5,683 nucleotides of DNA from Acidobacteriaceae bacterium. GTDB lineage: Bacteria; Acidobacteriota; Terriglobia; Terriglobales; Acidobacteriaceae. The position numbers were made by a program, and so were the translations under genes. Shown in pieces: positions 1 to 5,683 of the stretch. Within the stretch, counting starts at the first letter, position 1. Each line of letters opens with the position of its first letter. Under the pieces are notes generated by a model. The model saw only the letters and a list, made by a program, of their open reading frames with translations. It was not told the origin of the DNA and ran no database searches. The stretch covers positions 1-5,683 of the forward strand of contig JASHYS010000070.1 of NCBI GenBank assembly GCA_030042915.1, in the 5' to 3' direction.

Positions 1-290
1 CGACCGGGAGGCTGAAGCTGATCTTTCATCGCGACACGCGCAAGGTGCTGGGCGTGCACGTTATTGGCGAGGAGGCCAGCGAACTGGTGCACATCGGCCA
101 GGCAGTGATGACGCTGGACGGCACGGTGGATTACTTCATTGACACGGTCTTCAACTATCCCACGCTGGCCGAGTGCTACAAGGTTGCGGCATTCAACGGG
201 CTGGGCCGATTGCAGCGCTACCAGCAGCCGCCGGCAGCCAACAGCACACAAGAGACAGCAGACGGCGGGAATCGGGGATCGGGAGACTAG
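1..290 (+). CDS. sthA: Soluble pyridine nucleotide transhydrogenase (Si-specific NAD(P)+ transhydrogenase), C-terminal part, 5' truncated by window
   Basis: Only the last 95 residues are present; the reading frame begins at base 3 and ends at TAG 288-290. This is the C-terminal dimerisation domain of the FAD-dependent disulfide-reductase superfamily. Two stretches identify it: [20 protein letters not shown], and [21 protein letters not shown] close to the end. The NYPT segment stands where dihydrolipoamide dehydrogenases and glutathione reductases carry the catalytic HxHPT motif. That loss is typical of SthA, a cytoplasmic flavoprotein that passes hydride between NADPH and NAD+ to balance the two pools. 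Escherichia coli SthA ends just after the NGLNRL segment, whereas this protein continues about 25 residues with a Gln/Ala/Ser/Gly-rich tail. The last codons of that tail run through a small G-rich repeat. The family call is firm; the FAD and NAD domains lie outside the window. Confidence 0.92.
   Translation, partial: TGRLKLIFHRDTRKVLGVHVIGEEASELVHIGQAVMTLDGTVDYFIDTVFNYPTLAECYKVAAFNGLGRLQRYQQPPAANSTQETADGGNRGSGD
266..286 (+). repeat. Three tandem copies of a G-rich 7-base microrepeat at the end of sthA
   Basis: The bases read CGGGAAT, CGGGGAT, CGGGAGA in direct succession, just before the sthA stop codon. A similar degenerate heptad series overlaps the stop of the next gene at 1221-1241. The copies are visible directly. 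Whether they belong to a dispersed repeat family in this genome is inference. Confidence 0.45.
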
Positions 291-310
291 CTGTTCGCTG
301 AATTCGCTCG

Positions 311-317
311 AAGGAGG
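311..317 (+). promoter_or_regulatory. Shine-Dalgarno site of the ROK gene, deciding the start
   Basis: AAGGAGG (followed by TGG) is a near-perfect anti-16S match, ending five bases before ATG 323. A GTG at 317-319 is in the same frame but overlaps this site, so it is unlikely to be the start. ATG 323 is preferred. Confidence 0.8.
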
Positions 318-322
318 TGGCC

Positions 323-1237
323 ATGACCACGGCGATCGGCGTCGTTATTACCGACCATATCGTGACTGGCAGGCTGGAGGATCAACAGCTGACCGGGACG
401 GTTCTGCGCTACCCCGACGATCCCGATACCAAGGATCCACTTTCGGCAACTCCTGAGAGCGAGCTGATCGATATCCTTGCCGAGCACATTAGCGCTCTGG
501 CCGGCGGCAAAGCGGGGGCGCCGGCTGATGCCATTGGCGTGGCGGTGCCCGGCATTGTGCTGGCAGGTGTGGTGGTGGAATCTCCCAATCTGCCGCAGAT
601 CAAGGGCGCGCGCATGGCGGCTGTGCTGGCCAGCGCACTGGAGAGGCGTGGCGTCACGGCGCCCGTCTACGTGGGCAACGATGCAGATGCCATTGCGGCC
701 GGCGTAGCGGCCACACGCGGGCGGCTGGACAAACTGACGCGGGTTTGGACGATCGGCAAAGGCATAGGGTATGGGCGTTGGCCCTATCTGGCCGGCGTGT
801 GGGAGGGCGGGCACATTACGGTTACGCTCGACCCCAAGGAGCGCTATTGCGGCTGCGGCGGGGTAGGGCATCTTGAAGGCATCATGGGACACCGCGCCAT
901 GCGCATGCGCTTTCTCGACATGGAGCCGGAAGAAATATTTGCCAATGCCAAACAGGGCGATGCGCGCTGCCGCGAGTTTGTGAACCTGTGGCACCGCGCG
1001 CTGGCCGCGGCAACTGCCTCGTTCATTCATCTGGCTGGTCCGGGGCGCTTTTATTTCACAGGAGCCAACGTGGGTTTTCTTGAATTGCCGCTCTTGCGCA
1101 GTCACCTGGAAACCATGGTGAGAATGAGCCCGCTGCAAAGTTTCTCGTTGGAGATTCTTCCCCCGGATGACGAAACTGCGCTCATCGGCGCAGGCGTGAG
1201 CGCGGCTCGGGCGCTAAAAACAGGGGCCAGGGATTAG
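323..1237 (+). CDS. ROK-family protein (sugar kinase-like), with atypical phosphate and zinc motifs
   Basis: This 304-residue protein has the length and core of a ROK-family (repressor, ORF, kinase) sugar kinase, with no N-terminal helix-turn-helix, so it is not a NagC/Mlc-type repressor. Visible landmarks are AIGVAVPGIV (70-79), VGNDADA (117-123) with the expected catalytic base Asp120, GKGIGYG (145-151), the ExGH signature (Glu161, His164) and a zinc motif CGCGGVGHLE (176-185). Two features are odd. The family's N-terminal DxGGT phosphate loop is absent; the first residues read MTTAIGVVITDHIVTG. The third Cys of the CxCGxxGCxE zinc motif is His183, which could still bind zinc. Sugar phosphorylation in the cytoplasm is the family role, but activity and substrate cannot be assigned here. 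It starts 32 bases after sthA on the same strand, so co-transcription is likely. An ATP-independent or non-catalytic role is possible. Confidence 0.85.
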   Translation: MTTAIGVVITDHIVTGRLEDQQLTGTVLRYPDDPDTKDPLSATPESELIDILAEHISALAGGKAGAPADAIGVAVPGIVLAGVVVESPNLPQIKGARMAAVLASALERRGVTAPVYVGNDADAIAAGVAATRGRLDKLTRVWTIGKGIGYGRWPYLAGVWEGGHITVTLDPKERYCGCGGVGHLEGIMGHRAMRMRFLDMEPEEIFANAKQGDARCREFVNLWHRALAAATASFIHLAGPGRFYFTGANVGFLELPLLRSHLETMVRMSPLQSFSLEILPPDDETALIGAGVSAARALKTGARD

Positions 1238-1241
1238 GGAA
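1221..1241 (+). repeat. Degenerate G-rich 7-base microrepeat overlapping the ROK stop codon
   Basis: The bases read CAGGGGC, CAGGGAT, TAGGGAA in succession, and the stop codon TAG (1235-1237) is the start of the third copy. The pattern resembles the series at 266-286 at the end of sthA, with a shared core of about [CT][AG]GGGA[AT]. Confidence 0.4.
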
Positions 1242-1328
1242 CAAGGAGCAGGATTTCTGCAGGATAGAGAAGCTCGCAGTCTTGCGGGGTACCGCCGGCT
1301 TGCCCGCACACGGCGATCGGCCGAAATC

Positions 1329-1527
1329 ATGATGAAAATCGAACCATTCTTCCCCAGTTATTCCGCTTCAGCGATCGCGGATTTGCGTGAGCGTCTGCGC
1401 CGAACGCGCTGGCCCGAGTCAATGCCGGGCTCGGGATGGGAATATGGCGCTTGAGCAGCCGGAGCTGCTGGCCGCAGACTTGCGCAGCTTCTTCCGGCAA
1501 TTTCGGTCGAAAAGCATACCAAATTGA
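1329..1527 (+). pseudogene. Epoxide hydrolase remnant: N- and C-terminal ends joined by a large internal deletion
   Basis: From ATG 1329 (a second ATG follows at 1332) 41 codons read up to TGA 1452-1454. They match the start of the epoxide hydrolase N-terminal domain (EHN type), including IADLRERLRRTRWPE and PGSGWEYG. In the +1 frame from 1444, MALEQPELLAADLRSFFRQFR reads on to TGA 1525-1527. That is the usual extreme C-terminus of the same alpha/beta-hydrolase family, where a GGHF segment normally precedes ALE(Q/E)PELLA. The two parts meet around 1444-1452, and the family's intervening core is missing: the Asp nucleophile, the His and most of the alpha/beta fold. Intact members are close to 400 residues, so more than 300 codons appear lost, with a frame change at the join. 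The gene cannot make a working enzyme. I see no strong ribosome-binding site ahead of it. The assignment rests on recognising both ends in the correct order and spacing. Confidence 0.75.
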
Positions 1528-1530
1528 AAC

Positions 1531-1764
1531 TCACGCCGTGCGGAAACGGTTCTTTGCGCCGCGACCAGACGGCTTTTGCTGAGCCGGGGAGAAGAACTTG
1601 CGCTCCTGCACAGGCAGATCCTCAACTTCCTTCATGAATTCATGCGAAGCTGCTGCCTCTGGCGCCAGAAACTCAGACCAGTCCGCTGGGCGCAAACGTT
1701 TTTTCTGGCCGACACGGCACCCAGATCGCCGCCGACTCATCGCCGATTGGTTCAGCGTTGCCAT
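1531..1764 (-). pseudogene. Probable remnant of a VapB-type antitoxin gene
   Basis: A 77-codon frame starts at ATG 1764-1762 and stops at 1531-1533. Residues 27-55 (ADWSEFLAPEAAASHEFMKEVEDLPVQER) resemble the C-terminal toxin-binding tail of VapB/AbrB-type antitoxins, which often has an aromatic-acidic stretch ending in LPVQER. Ahead of it there are only 26 basic, low-similarity residues, not the roughly 45-residue AbrB DNA-binding domain with its RSQAVRLPKEF-like core. After it, about 22 extra residues (FFSPAQQKPSGRG and on) look like read-through. No PIN-domain toxin follows on this strand. I therefore read it as a decayed half of a toxin-antitoxin pair. It lies 61 bases downstream of the RDD gene on the same strand and its stop is three bases from the converging epoxide hydrolase remnant. 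It could instead be a small intact gene of unknown function, since it has a good ribosome-binding site. Confidence 0.4.
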
Positions 1765-1768
1765 TGAG

Positions 1769-1775
1769 CACCTCC
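1769..1775 (-). promoter_or_regulatory. Shine-Dalgarno-like site of the antitoxin-like frame
   Basis: On the minus strand GGAGGTG lies four bases before ATG 1764-1762. It favours this ATG over the in-frame ATG at 1806, and it suggests that the frame was, or still is, translated. Confidence 0.5.
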
Positions 1776-1825
1776 ACGCGGCGTCGATTCCGAGAATTGC
1801 GCGCACGATTCTTCAGAGCACCGTT

Positions 1826-3004
1826 TTAGCTCTTGCGCAGGTAGGTGCGCGAAAGGCGGTCGTGCCAGGTGAGGTGAGCTTCGTCGAAGAGGGCCCAGGC
1901 GAGCCCCAGACCGAGAGGCGCGACCGACAGAATCAGCGCTGCCAGGCGCGTGCAGCGTTGCGCGCGGTCGGGCTTGGAGCCGGAGAAGGTACTGAGTTGG
2001 ATGCCGGCGTATCTCATGCCGGGCGTGGCCGTTCCAACGGTGAAGAAAAGCGCCAGGTAAGCGACCGAGAGAACCAGTACGGCGAGGAAGGCGGTGAATT
2101 CAACGGGGCGGGGGCCGGGCAGTTCAGCCACTTTGGACGCAGCCAGCAACGCGCCGGCCAGAAAAGCCGCCAGCACGATCGCAGCATCGACGACAGCGGC
2201 CATCAGGCGCCGGCTGAGTGGCGCCAGCGCAATGATAAGCGGCGGCCGGGTTTGCGGAGCTTCTTCAGCAAAAGCCTGCGCCTGCGGAGCCTCAAGCTCA
2301 ATGCCGGGCCAGTCTGGTTGCAACCAGGCCTGCGCTGCCGCTTCGCCGGCAACAGCAGGAGAGGGTTCGGTGGACACAGTCTCGGGCTCAATTTCGAAGA
2401 TGCTTAGCTGTGTGCCGGCTTCGGGCACGGCCAAAGGGCCTTCAGCGCGTCGCGGACGCTTCTTGCGCGTGGCAACCACGGGACGCGGAAAACGGATGAC
2501 GTTGGCAGGAATGGGCTGGGCGGGCTCGACTTCCTGAATGTTCAGGATGGCCGGGCGGCGGGCGCGGGACTTCTTGCGAGGAGGCTCCGACGCTGCGGGT
2601 GCGGGGAGCGACGCGGAGCCGACAGCAACCGGAGCCGTCTGCTGCACGGGATCGGGTTGAACCTCTGAGGGCGGCAGCGCAGCAGGTGTCATTGGCTGTT
2701 GCTGAGAAGTCGCAGCAGCGGGCGCAACATGAGCTGAAGCTCCGTTGCCGGCCGCATCGGCGGCAGGCATGGACTGCGCCGTCTCTTCTGAAAGCGCCTT
2801 GTCAAAGCTGGGAGCGTTGGCATAGCGGGCAGCCACACGTTCGGCTGCCTTGGCAGCGCGGCTACCGAGAGATGGGCGGGCCTCGGAAGGCGGCTCGGAC
2901 TCCACCACGGAAAGAGCCTTCCGGCTCATGTGGGCGGCAACGCGACGATTGACCTCCTGCTTCCATGTGGATGGGAGATTGGCCGTTTTCAACTCTTTGC
3001 CCAA
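1826..3004 (-). CDS. RDD-family inner-membrane protein with a long disordered N-terminal arm
   Basis: This 392-residue protein ends in an RDD domain (about 261-392). The landmarks are PLSRRLMAAVVDAA (Arg265/266 and Asp273), GTATPGMRYAGI (324-335) and WHDRLSRTYL (380-389). Three membrane segments fall near 267-289, 303-323 and 353-373. Residues 1-250 are Ala/Pro/Glu-rich and probably disordered and cytoplasmic. Short islands look constrained: NLPSTWKQEVNRR (9-21), ILNIQEVEP (153-161), NVIRFPR (168-174) and RRAEGPL (185-191). RDD proteins are poorly understood membrane proteins, some tied to ion transport, so no substrate is proposed. The start is TTG: an in-frame TGA lies 24 bases upstream and no other start precedes the WKQEVNRR segment. 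GAAGGG about ten bases ahead is a weak ribosome-binding site. The first in-frame ATG (residue 26) would remove that segment and has no visible ribosome-binding site. It is divergent from lptD. Confidence 0.85.
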   Translation of the reverse strand: MGKELKTANLPSTWKQEVNRRVAAHMSRKALSVVESEPPSEARPSLGSRAAKAAERVAARYANAPSFDKALSEETAQSMPAADAAGNGASAHVAPAAATSQQQPMTPAALPPSEVQPDPVQQTAPVAVGSASLPAPAASEPPRKKSRARRPAILNIQEVEPAQPIPANVIRFPRPVVATRKKRPRRAEGPLAVPEAGTQLSIFEIEPETVSTEPSPAVAGEAAAQAWLQPDWPGIELEAPQAQAFAEEAPQTRPPLIIALAPLSRRLMAAVVDAAIVLAAFLAGALLAASKVAELPGPRPVEFTAFLAVLVLSVAYLALFFTVGTATPGMRYAGIQLSTFSGSKPDRAQRCTRLAALILSVAPLGLGLAWALFDEAHLTWHDRLSRTYLRKS

Positions 3005-3266
3005 AGCTGCTTTTCCCTTCTGCCATCAGGTGAACCGCGCAGCTGAGCTTTTACCGATGCATCACGCCTGCGCAGAAACTCGGGGCAGGCTCAGGAAACC
3101 GCAGAAAATCCCGGTGAACCACGGGGAACGGCGGAGAGTAGGAAGCATGACCCGGGATTGGATCCTCGCGACCGTGGGCCGGATTCTCGAGTTACCAGAG
3201 CAGCATGGCGCGCGTCCTATCAGATGCAGCCAGCTTTGTTATGCTGAGCCTTACACCGGACTGAGG
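3005..3266. other. Divergent intergenic region between the RDD gene and lptD
   Basis: These 262 bases must hold the promoters of both genes if each is transcribed on its own. I could not find a convincing sigma70 -35/-10 pair, an operator-like inverted repeat or a terminator. The lptD frame stays open back through 3147 (ATG, with AGGA three bases ahead), so part of this stretch may be coding if lptD starts there. Confidence 0.5.
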
Positions 3267-5683
3267 ATGCGTGCCCGTATCTTTGTATTTATCACGCTGT
3301 TGGCGATCTGTCACCTGCGATTGAGGGCACAGGCGTTGACGAATGCGGCACCCGCGGCGCAACGCGAAAAGGGCGTCGGCGAGGAGAGCCCCAGCATCGT
3401 TAATAGCGAAGCTTTGCCCGACGATCCCGGCCAGGAGATCGTCCCGGTTGCCACGCCGGAGCCTAAGCCTGAGACTGGACCGCCCCTGGATGTCGAGTTC
3501 GATCATCTGGTCGCAGTGGGAGACAAGGTAACCTACACCGGCGGAGAGAAGCAAAAGCAGGTAGTGCTTCATTACCGCGATTACGTGATCCGCGCCGACA
3601 CTGTTGTCTACAACCGTGTGACCACGGAGCTGGAGGCGGACGGCCACGTGCAGGTTGCCGGCGGACCCGACGATCTGCTGATCAACGCCACCAGCGGCAA
3701 CATGCGCCTGGACATGCACACGGGGCGCTTTTACAACGTGAGCGGCTCGCAGGGCATGCGCACCGTGGGCCACACGGTGGTGTATACCACCACCACCCCG
3801 CTGCAGTTTTCCGGCCGGGTGCTGCTCCAGACGGGTGAAGGCAACTACCGCATCGTCGACGGCTCCATCACCAACTGCAGGCTTCCCCATCCCGATTGGC
3901 GGATTATTGCACACGCCATCAGACTGGAAAACAACGAAGCGTCAACGTCGAACGCGGGTTTCGAGTTTCTCGGCATTCCCATTTTCTATCTGCCTTATCT
4001 CCAGCATTCCACCAACGAGACAGGACGGGTGAGCGGGCTGCTAATCCCCATGGCCAGCAACTCTTCCATCGAAGGCTTTGTTTTGGGCGAGCAGGTGTAC
4101 TGGGTGATCAGCCGCAGCATGGATATGATCGTGGGCGCGGAGTACTTCAGCAAACGCGGCTGGGCGCCGAACGGCGATTTCCGCTACAAGGGCCCCGGGC
4201 TGGACCACGTTCTGGCGCGATGGAATGCGCTGCTGGACCGGGGCGTGGAAGAGCCGGTAGGCACCACGCTGCCCAGCGCGGGAGCGAAACCCGCGGATCT
4301 GCTGGCGGGCCCGGTGGGATACGAACTGGTGAACCAGGGCGGAGTGGACGTGGCCGTGCTCGGACGCCGGGACCTCTCACCCGCAACGCGAATATCCGGC
4401 ACGGCGGAATATCTGTCGAGCTATGTGTACCGGCTGATTTTCAACGACAACTACTCCCAGGCCATCAGCTCCGAGGTGTCAAGCGAGGTGGCGCTGACGC
4501 ACAATGAAAACGGCATGATGCCGTCGGTCTGGCTTGACCGCTTTCAATCGTTCGCCAGCACCACCAATGGCGACGAAGTGAAGATTCTGCGCCTGCCCGT
4601 GCTGCGCTACGACGTGCTCGACCGTCCGCTGGGCGATTCTATTTTGTATTGGGGTCTGGGATCGTCGCTGGGATTTTTGAACCGCGCCGAACCCTACTTT
4701 CACGCGCGCAACGTAGGAAGGTTGGATGTCTATCCGCACCTTTCCATGCCGTTTTTGGCCGGGGGATGGAGCTTCGTTCCCGAGGTTGCTGTCCGCGACA
4801 CCTTTTATACGAGCAGCCAGACCCCCCAATTGACGGGGCCATTTGAGGTTCCGAAGAGCGGCTCCGGTTCGCTCAACCGCACCGACCTCGAGGCATCGGT
4901 GGAAATCCGTCCGCCTGCGCTGGAGCGCGATTTCGAATTGCCTTTCTTCGGCCGGGAGCTGCGGCACGTGGTTGAAGCGGAGCTGAATTACCGCTACGTG
5001 GGCGGAATTGGAACGCAGGCGCGCAACGTGCCCCTGTTCGATACCACAGACATCGCCAGCGACGTGAATGAGGCGGGCTTCTCACTGCTGCAGCGGTTCT
5101 ACCTGCGGCCCACCGGCGAACGGCCATGCTCCTCGGATGACGGCGAAGATCCGGAAGATGACCAGACTGGCAGCAACTGCGCCAACGCGCCGCGCGAATG
5201 GGCAAGCTGGGAGATTGCACAGGAGTACTTCATCGATCCCAGCTTCGGCGGCGCCGTTATTGCTGACCGGCGCAACGTCTTCGACGCCACCCTCGACCTG
5301 ATGGCGCCGACCTTTTTGACCGCGCCGCGCAACATTGCGCCCATCGTCTCGCGCATTCGCTTTGAAGCCATCGACAACCTGCGCATTCAGTGGGATATGG
5401 CGTATGACACCATCCGCGGCCAGCTGGCCGCGAACAACGTATTTTCGGGATACAGCTTTGGCAAGACCACGCTGGGCATCGGGCATGCGCTGCTGAACGC
5501 TCCTGATGAAATGACCGGGCCTACGAGCGGATCGTTAGGAACCCTGAAGAGCCAGCAGATCACGCCCTTTCTGGAATACGGCAAGCAAACCGGAAACGGC
5601 TTCAACCTGGCGGTGAACGGCGGCTACGACTTTGTGGAGCACGACGTACAGTACGCGGGAGTGCAGGCTGTTTACAACTGGGA
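3267..5683 (+). CDS. lptD: LPS-assembly outer-membrane protein LptD (OstA/Imp), 3' end cut by window
   Basis: LptD is the outer-membrane beta-barrel that, with lipoprotein LptE, inserts lipopolysaccharide into the outer leaflet. The window holds 805 complete codons without a stop. Residues 1-23 form a signal peptide (basic MRAR, hydrophobic IFVFITLLAI, likely cleavage after AQA). Residues about 76-230 fit the periplasmic OstA/LptA-type beta-jellyroll. It ends at TNCRLPHPDWRI (Cys204), which lines up with the conserved TSC...W segment of E. coli LptD. FEFLGIPIFYLPYLQ (232-246) and GRVSGLLIP (253-261) follow, both family hallmarks leading into the barrel. LPVLRYDVLDRPL (443-455), RPPALERDF (548-556) and PREWASWEIAQEYF (642-655) lie in the C-terminal LptD domain. 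Cys621 and Cys638 flank a very acidic loop. The last strands are outside the window. ATG 3267 gives a normal signal peptide but has only GAGG directly abutting it; ATG 3147, in the same frame, would add 40 residues and is the main alternative. Confidence 0.92.
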   Translation, partial: MRARIFVFITLLAICHLRLRAQALTNAAPAAQREKGVGEESPSIVNSEALPDDPGQEIVPVATPEPKPETGPPLDVEFDHLVAVGDKVTYTGGEKQKQVVLHYRDYVIRADTVVYNRVTTELEADGHVQVAGGPDDLLINATSGNMRLDMHTGRFYNVSGSQGMRTVGHTVVYTTTTPLQFSGRVLLQTGEGNYRIVDGSITNCRLPHPDWRIIAHAIRLENNEASTSNAGFEFLGIPIFYLPYLQHSTNETGRVSGLLIPMASNSSIEGFVLGEQVYWVISRSMDMIVGAEYFSKRGWAPNGDFRYKGPGLDHVLARWNALLDRGVEEPVGTTLPSAGAKPADLLAGPVGYELVNQGGVDVAVLGRRDLSPATRISGTAEYLSSYVYRLIFNDNYSQAISSEVSSEVALTHNENGMMPSVWLDRFQSFASTTNGDEVKILRLPVLRYDVLDRPLGDSILYWGLGSSLGFLNRAEPYFHARNVGRLDVYPHLSMPFLAGGWSFVPEVAVRDTFYTSSQTPQLTGPFEVPKSGSGSLNRTDLEASVEIRPPALERDFELPFFGRELRHVVEAELNYRYVGGIGTQARNVPLFDTTDIASDVNEAGFSLLQRFYLRPTGERPCSSDDGEDPEDDQTGSNCANAPREWASWEIAQEYFIDPSFGGAVIADRRNVFDATLDLMAPTFLTAPRNIAPIVSRIRFEAIDNLRIQWDMAYDTIRGQLAANNVFSGYSFGKTTLGIGHALLNAPDEMTGPTSGSLGTLKSQQITPFLEYGKQTGNGFNLAVNGGYDFVEHDVQYAGVQAVYNW

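Noticed and set aside
287..1138. A 283-codon open frame on the minus strand opposite the ROK gene
   Set aside because: His/Arg/Ala-rich translation with no recognisable domain; it mirrors the codon pattern of a well-supported ROK gene.
1815..1836. Hairpin AGAGC...GCTCT around the RDD stop codon as a terminator
   Set aside because: Five-pair stem with a nine-base loop that includes the stop codon and no U-tract after it on the transcript; too weak to call.
1598..2407. A 269-codon open frame on the plus strand opposite the RDD gene
   Set aside because: It runs across the end of the RDD gene and the antitoxin-like remnant, has Arg/Gln/Gly-rich shadow composition and no domain; the minus-strand RDD domain is clear.
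3029..3120. Direct repeat GGTGAACC at 3029-3036 and 3113-3120 in the divergent region
   Set aside because: Only eight bases, two copies 84 bases apart, and not placed around a recognisable promoter; chance is an adequate explanation.
3240..3245. TATGCT as a -10 box for lptD
   Set aside because: No -35-like hexamer at a usable distance upstream; the match alone is weak.
3205..3264. Short frame starting at ATG 3205 and overlapping the lptD start, considered as a leader peptide
   Set aside because: 19 codons with no ribosome-binding site and no attenuator-like hairpin after it.
3192..3914. A 240-codon open frame on the minus strand under the lptD start
   Set aside because: No domain or ribosome-binding support; it is antisense to the strongly supported OstA-like region of LptD.
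3896..4507. A 203-codon plus-strand frame inside lptD
   Set aside because: Low-complexity Gly/Arg-rich shadow of lptD in another frame.

Overview
The window looks like a piece of chromosome from a Gram-negative, GC-rich bacterium, most probably an acidobacterium (Terriglobia-like). This rests on the style of the LptD protein, an RDD protein whose disordered arm carries short IRFPR and RAEGPL motifs, and general codon use. It is a judgement from sequence alone, not a database result. No RNA gene, CRISPR array, intact insertion sequence or phage gene was seen.

Layout. Positions 1-290 (+) hold the 3' end of a soluble NAD(P) transhydrogenase gene (sthA). It is followed after 32 bases by a ROK-family gene (323-1237, +) with a strong Shine-Dalgarno site. 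The two are probably co-transcribed. Each of these genes ends in three copies of a degenerate G-rich 7-base microrepeat. Positions 1238-1825 contain no intact gene recognised here but do hold two remnants. One is an epoxide hydrolase gene (+, 1329-1527) reduced to its N-terminal and C-terminal ends by an internal deletion. The other, converging on it, is a short reading frame (-, 1531-1764) whose middle resembles the C-terminal tail of VapB-type antitoxins. Positions 1826-3004 (-) encode an RDD-family membrane protein with a long low-complexity N-terminal arm. A 262-base divergent intergenic region separates it from lptD (3267 to the window end, +), the outer-membrane LPS-insertion protein, which is cut by the window edge after 805 complete codons.

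How the genes relate. sthA balances NADPH and NADH. The ROK protein would normally act on a sugar, but its N-terminal phosphate-binding motif is missing and one zinc-binding Cys is replaced by His, so its activity is uncertain. lptD serves outer-membrane biogenesis. The RDD protein is an inner-membrane protein of unknown role that shares only the divergent intergenic region with lptD. I found no convincing new multi-gene system. The points most worth a second look are the deleted epoxide hydrolase, the unusual ROK protein, the antitoxin-like remnant and the gene-end heptad repeats.
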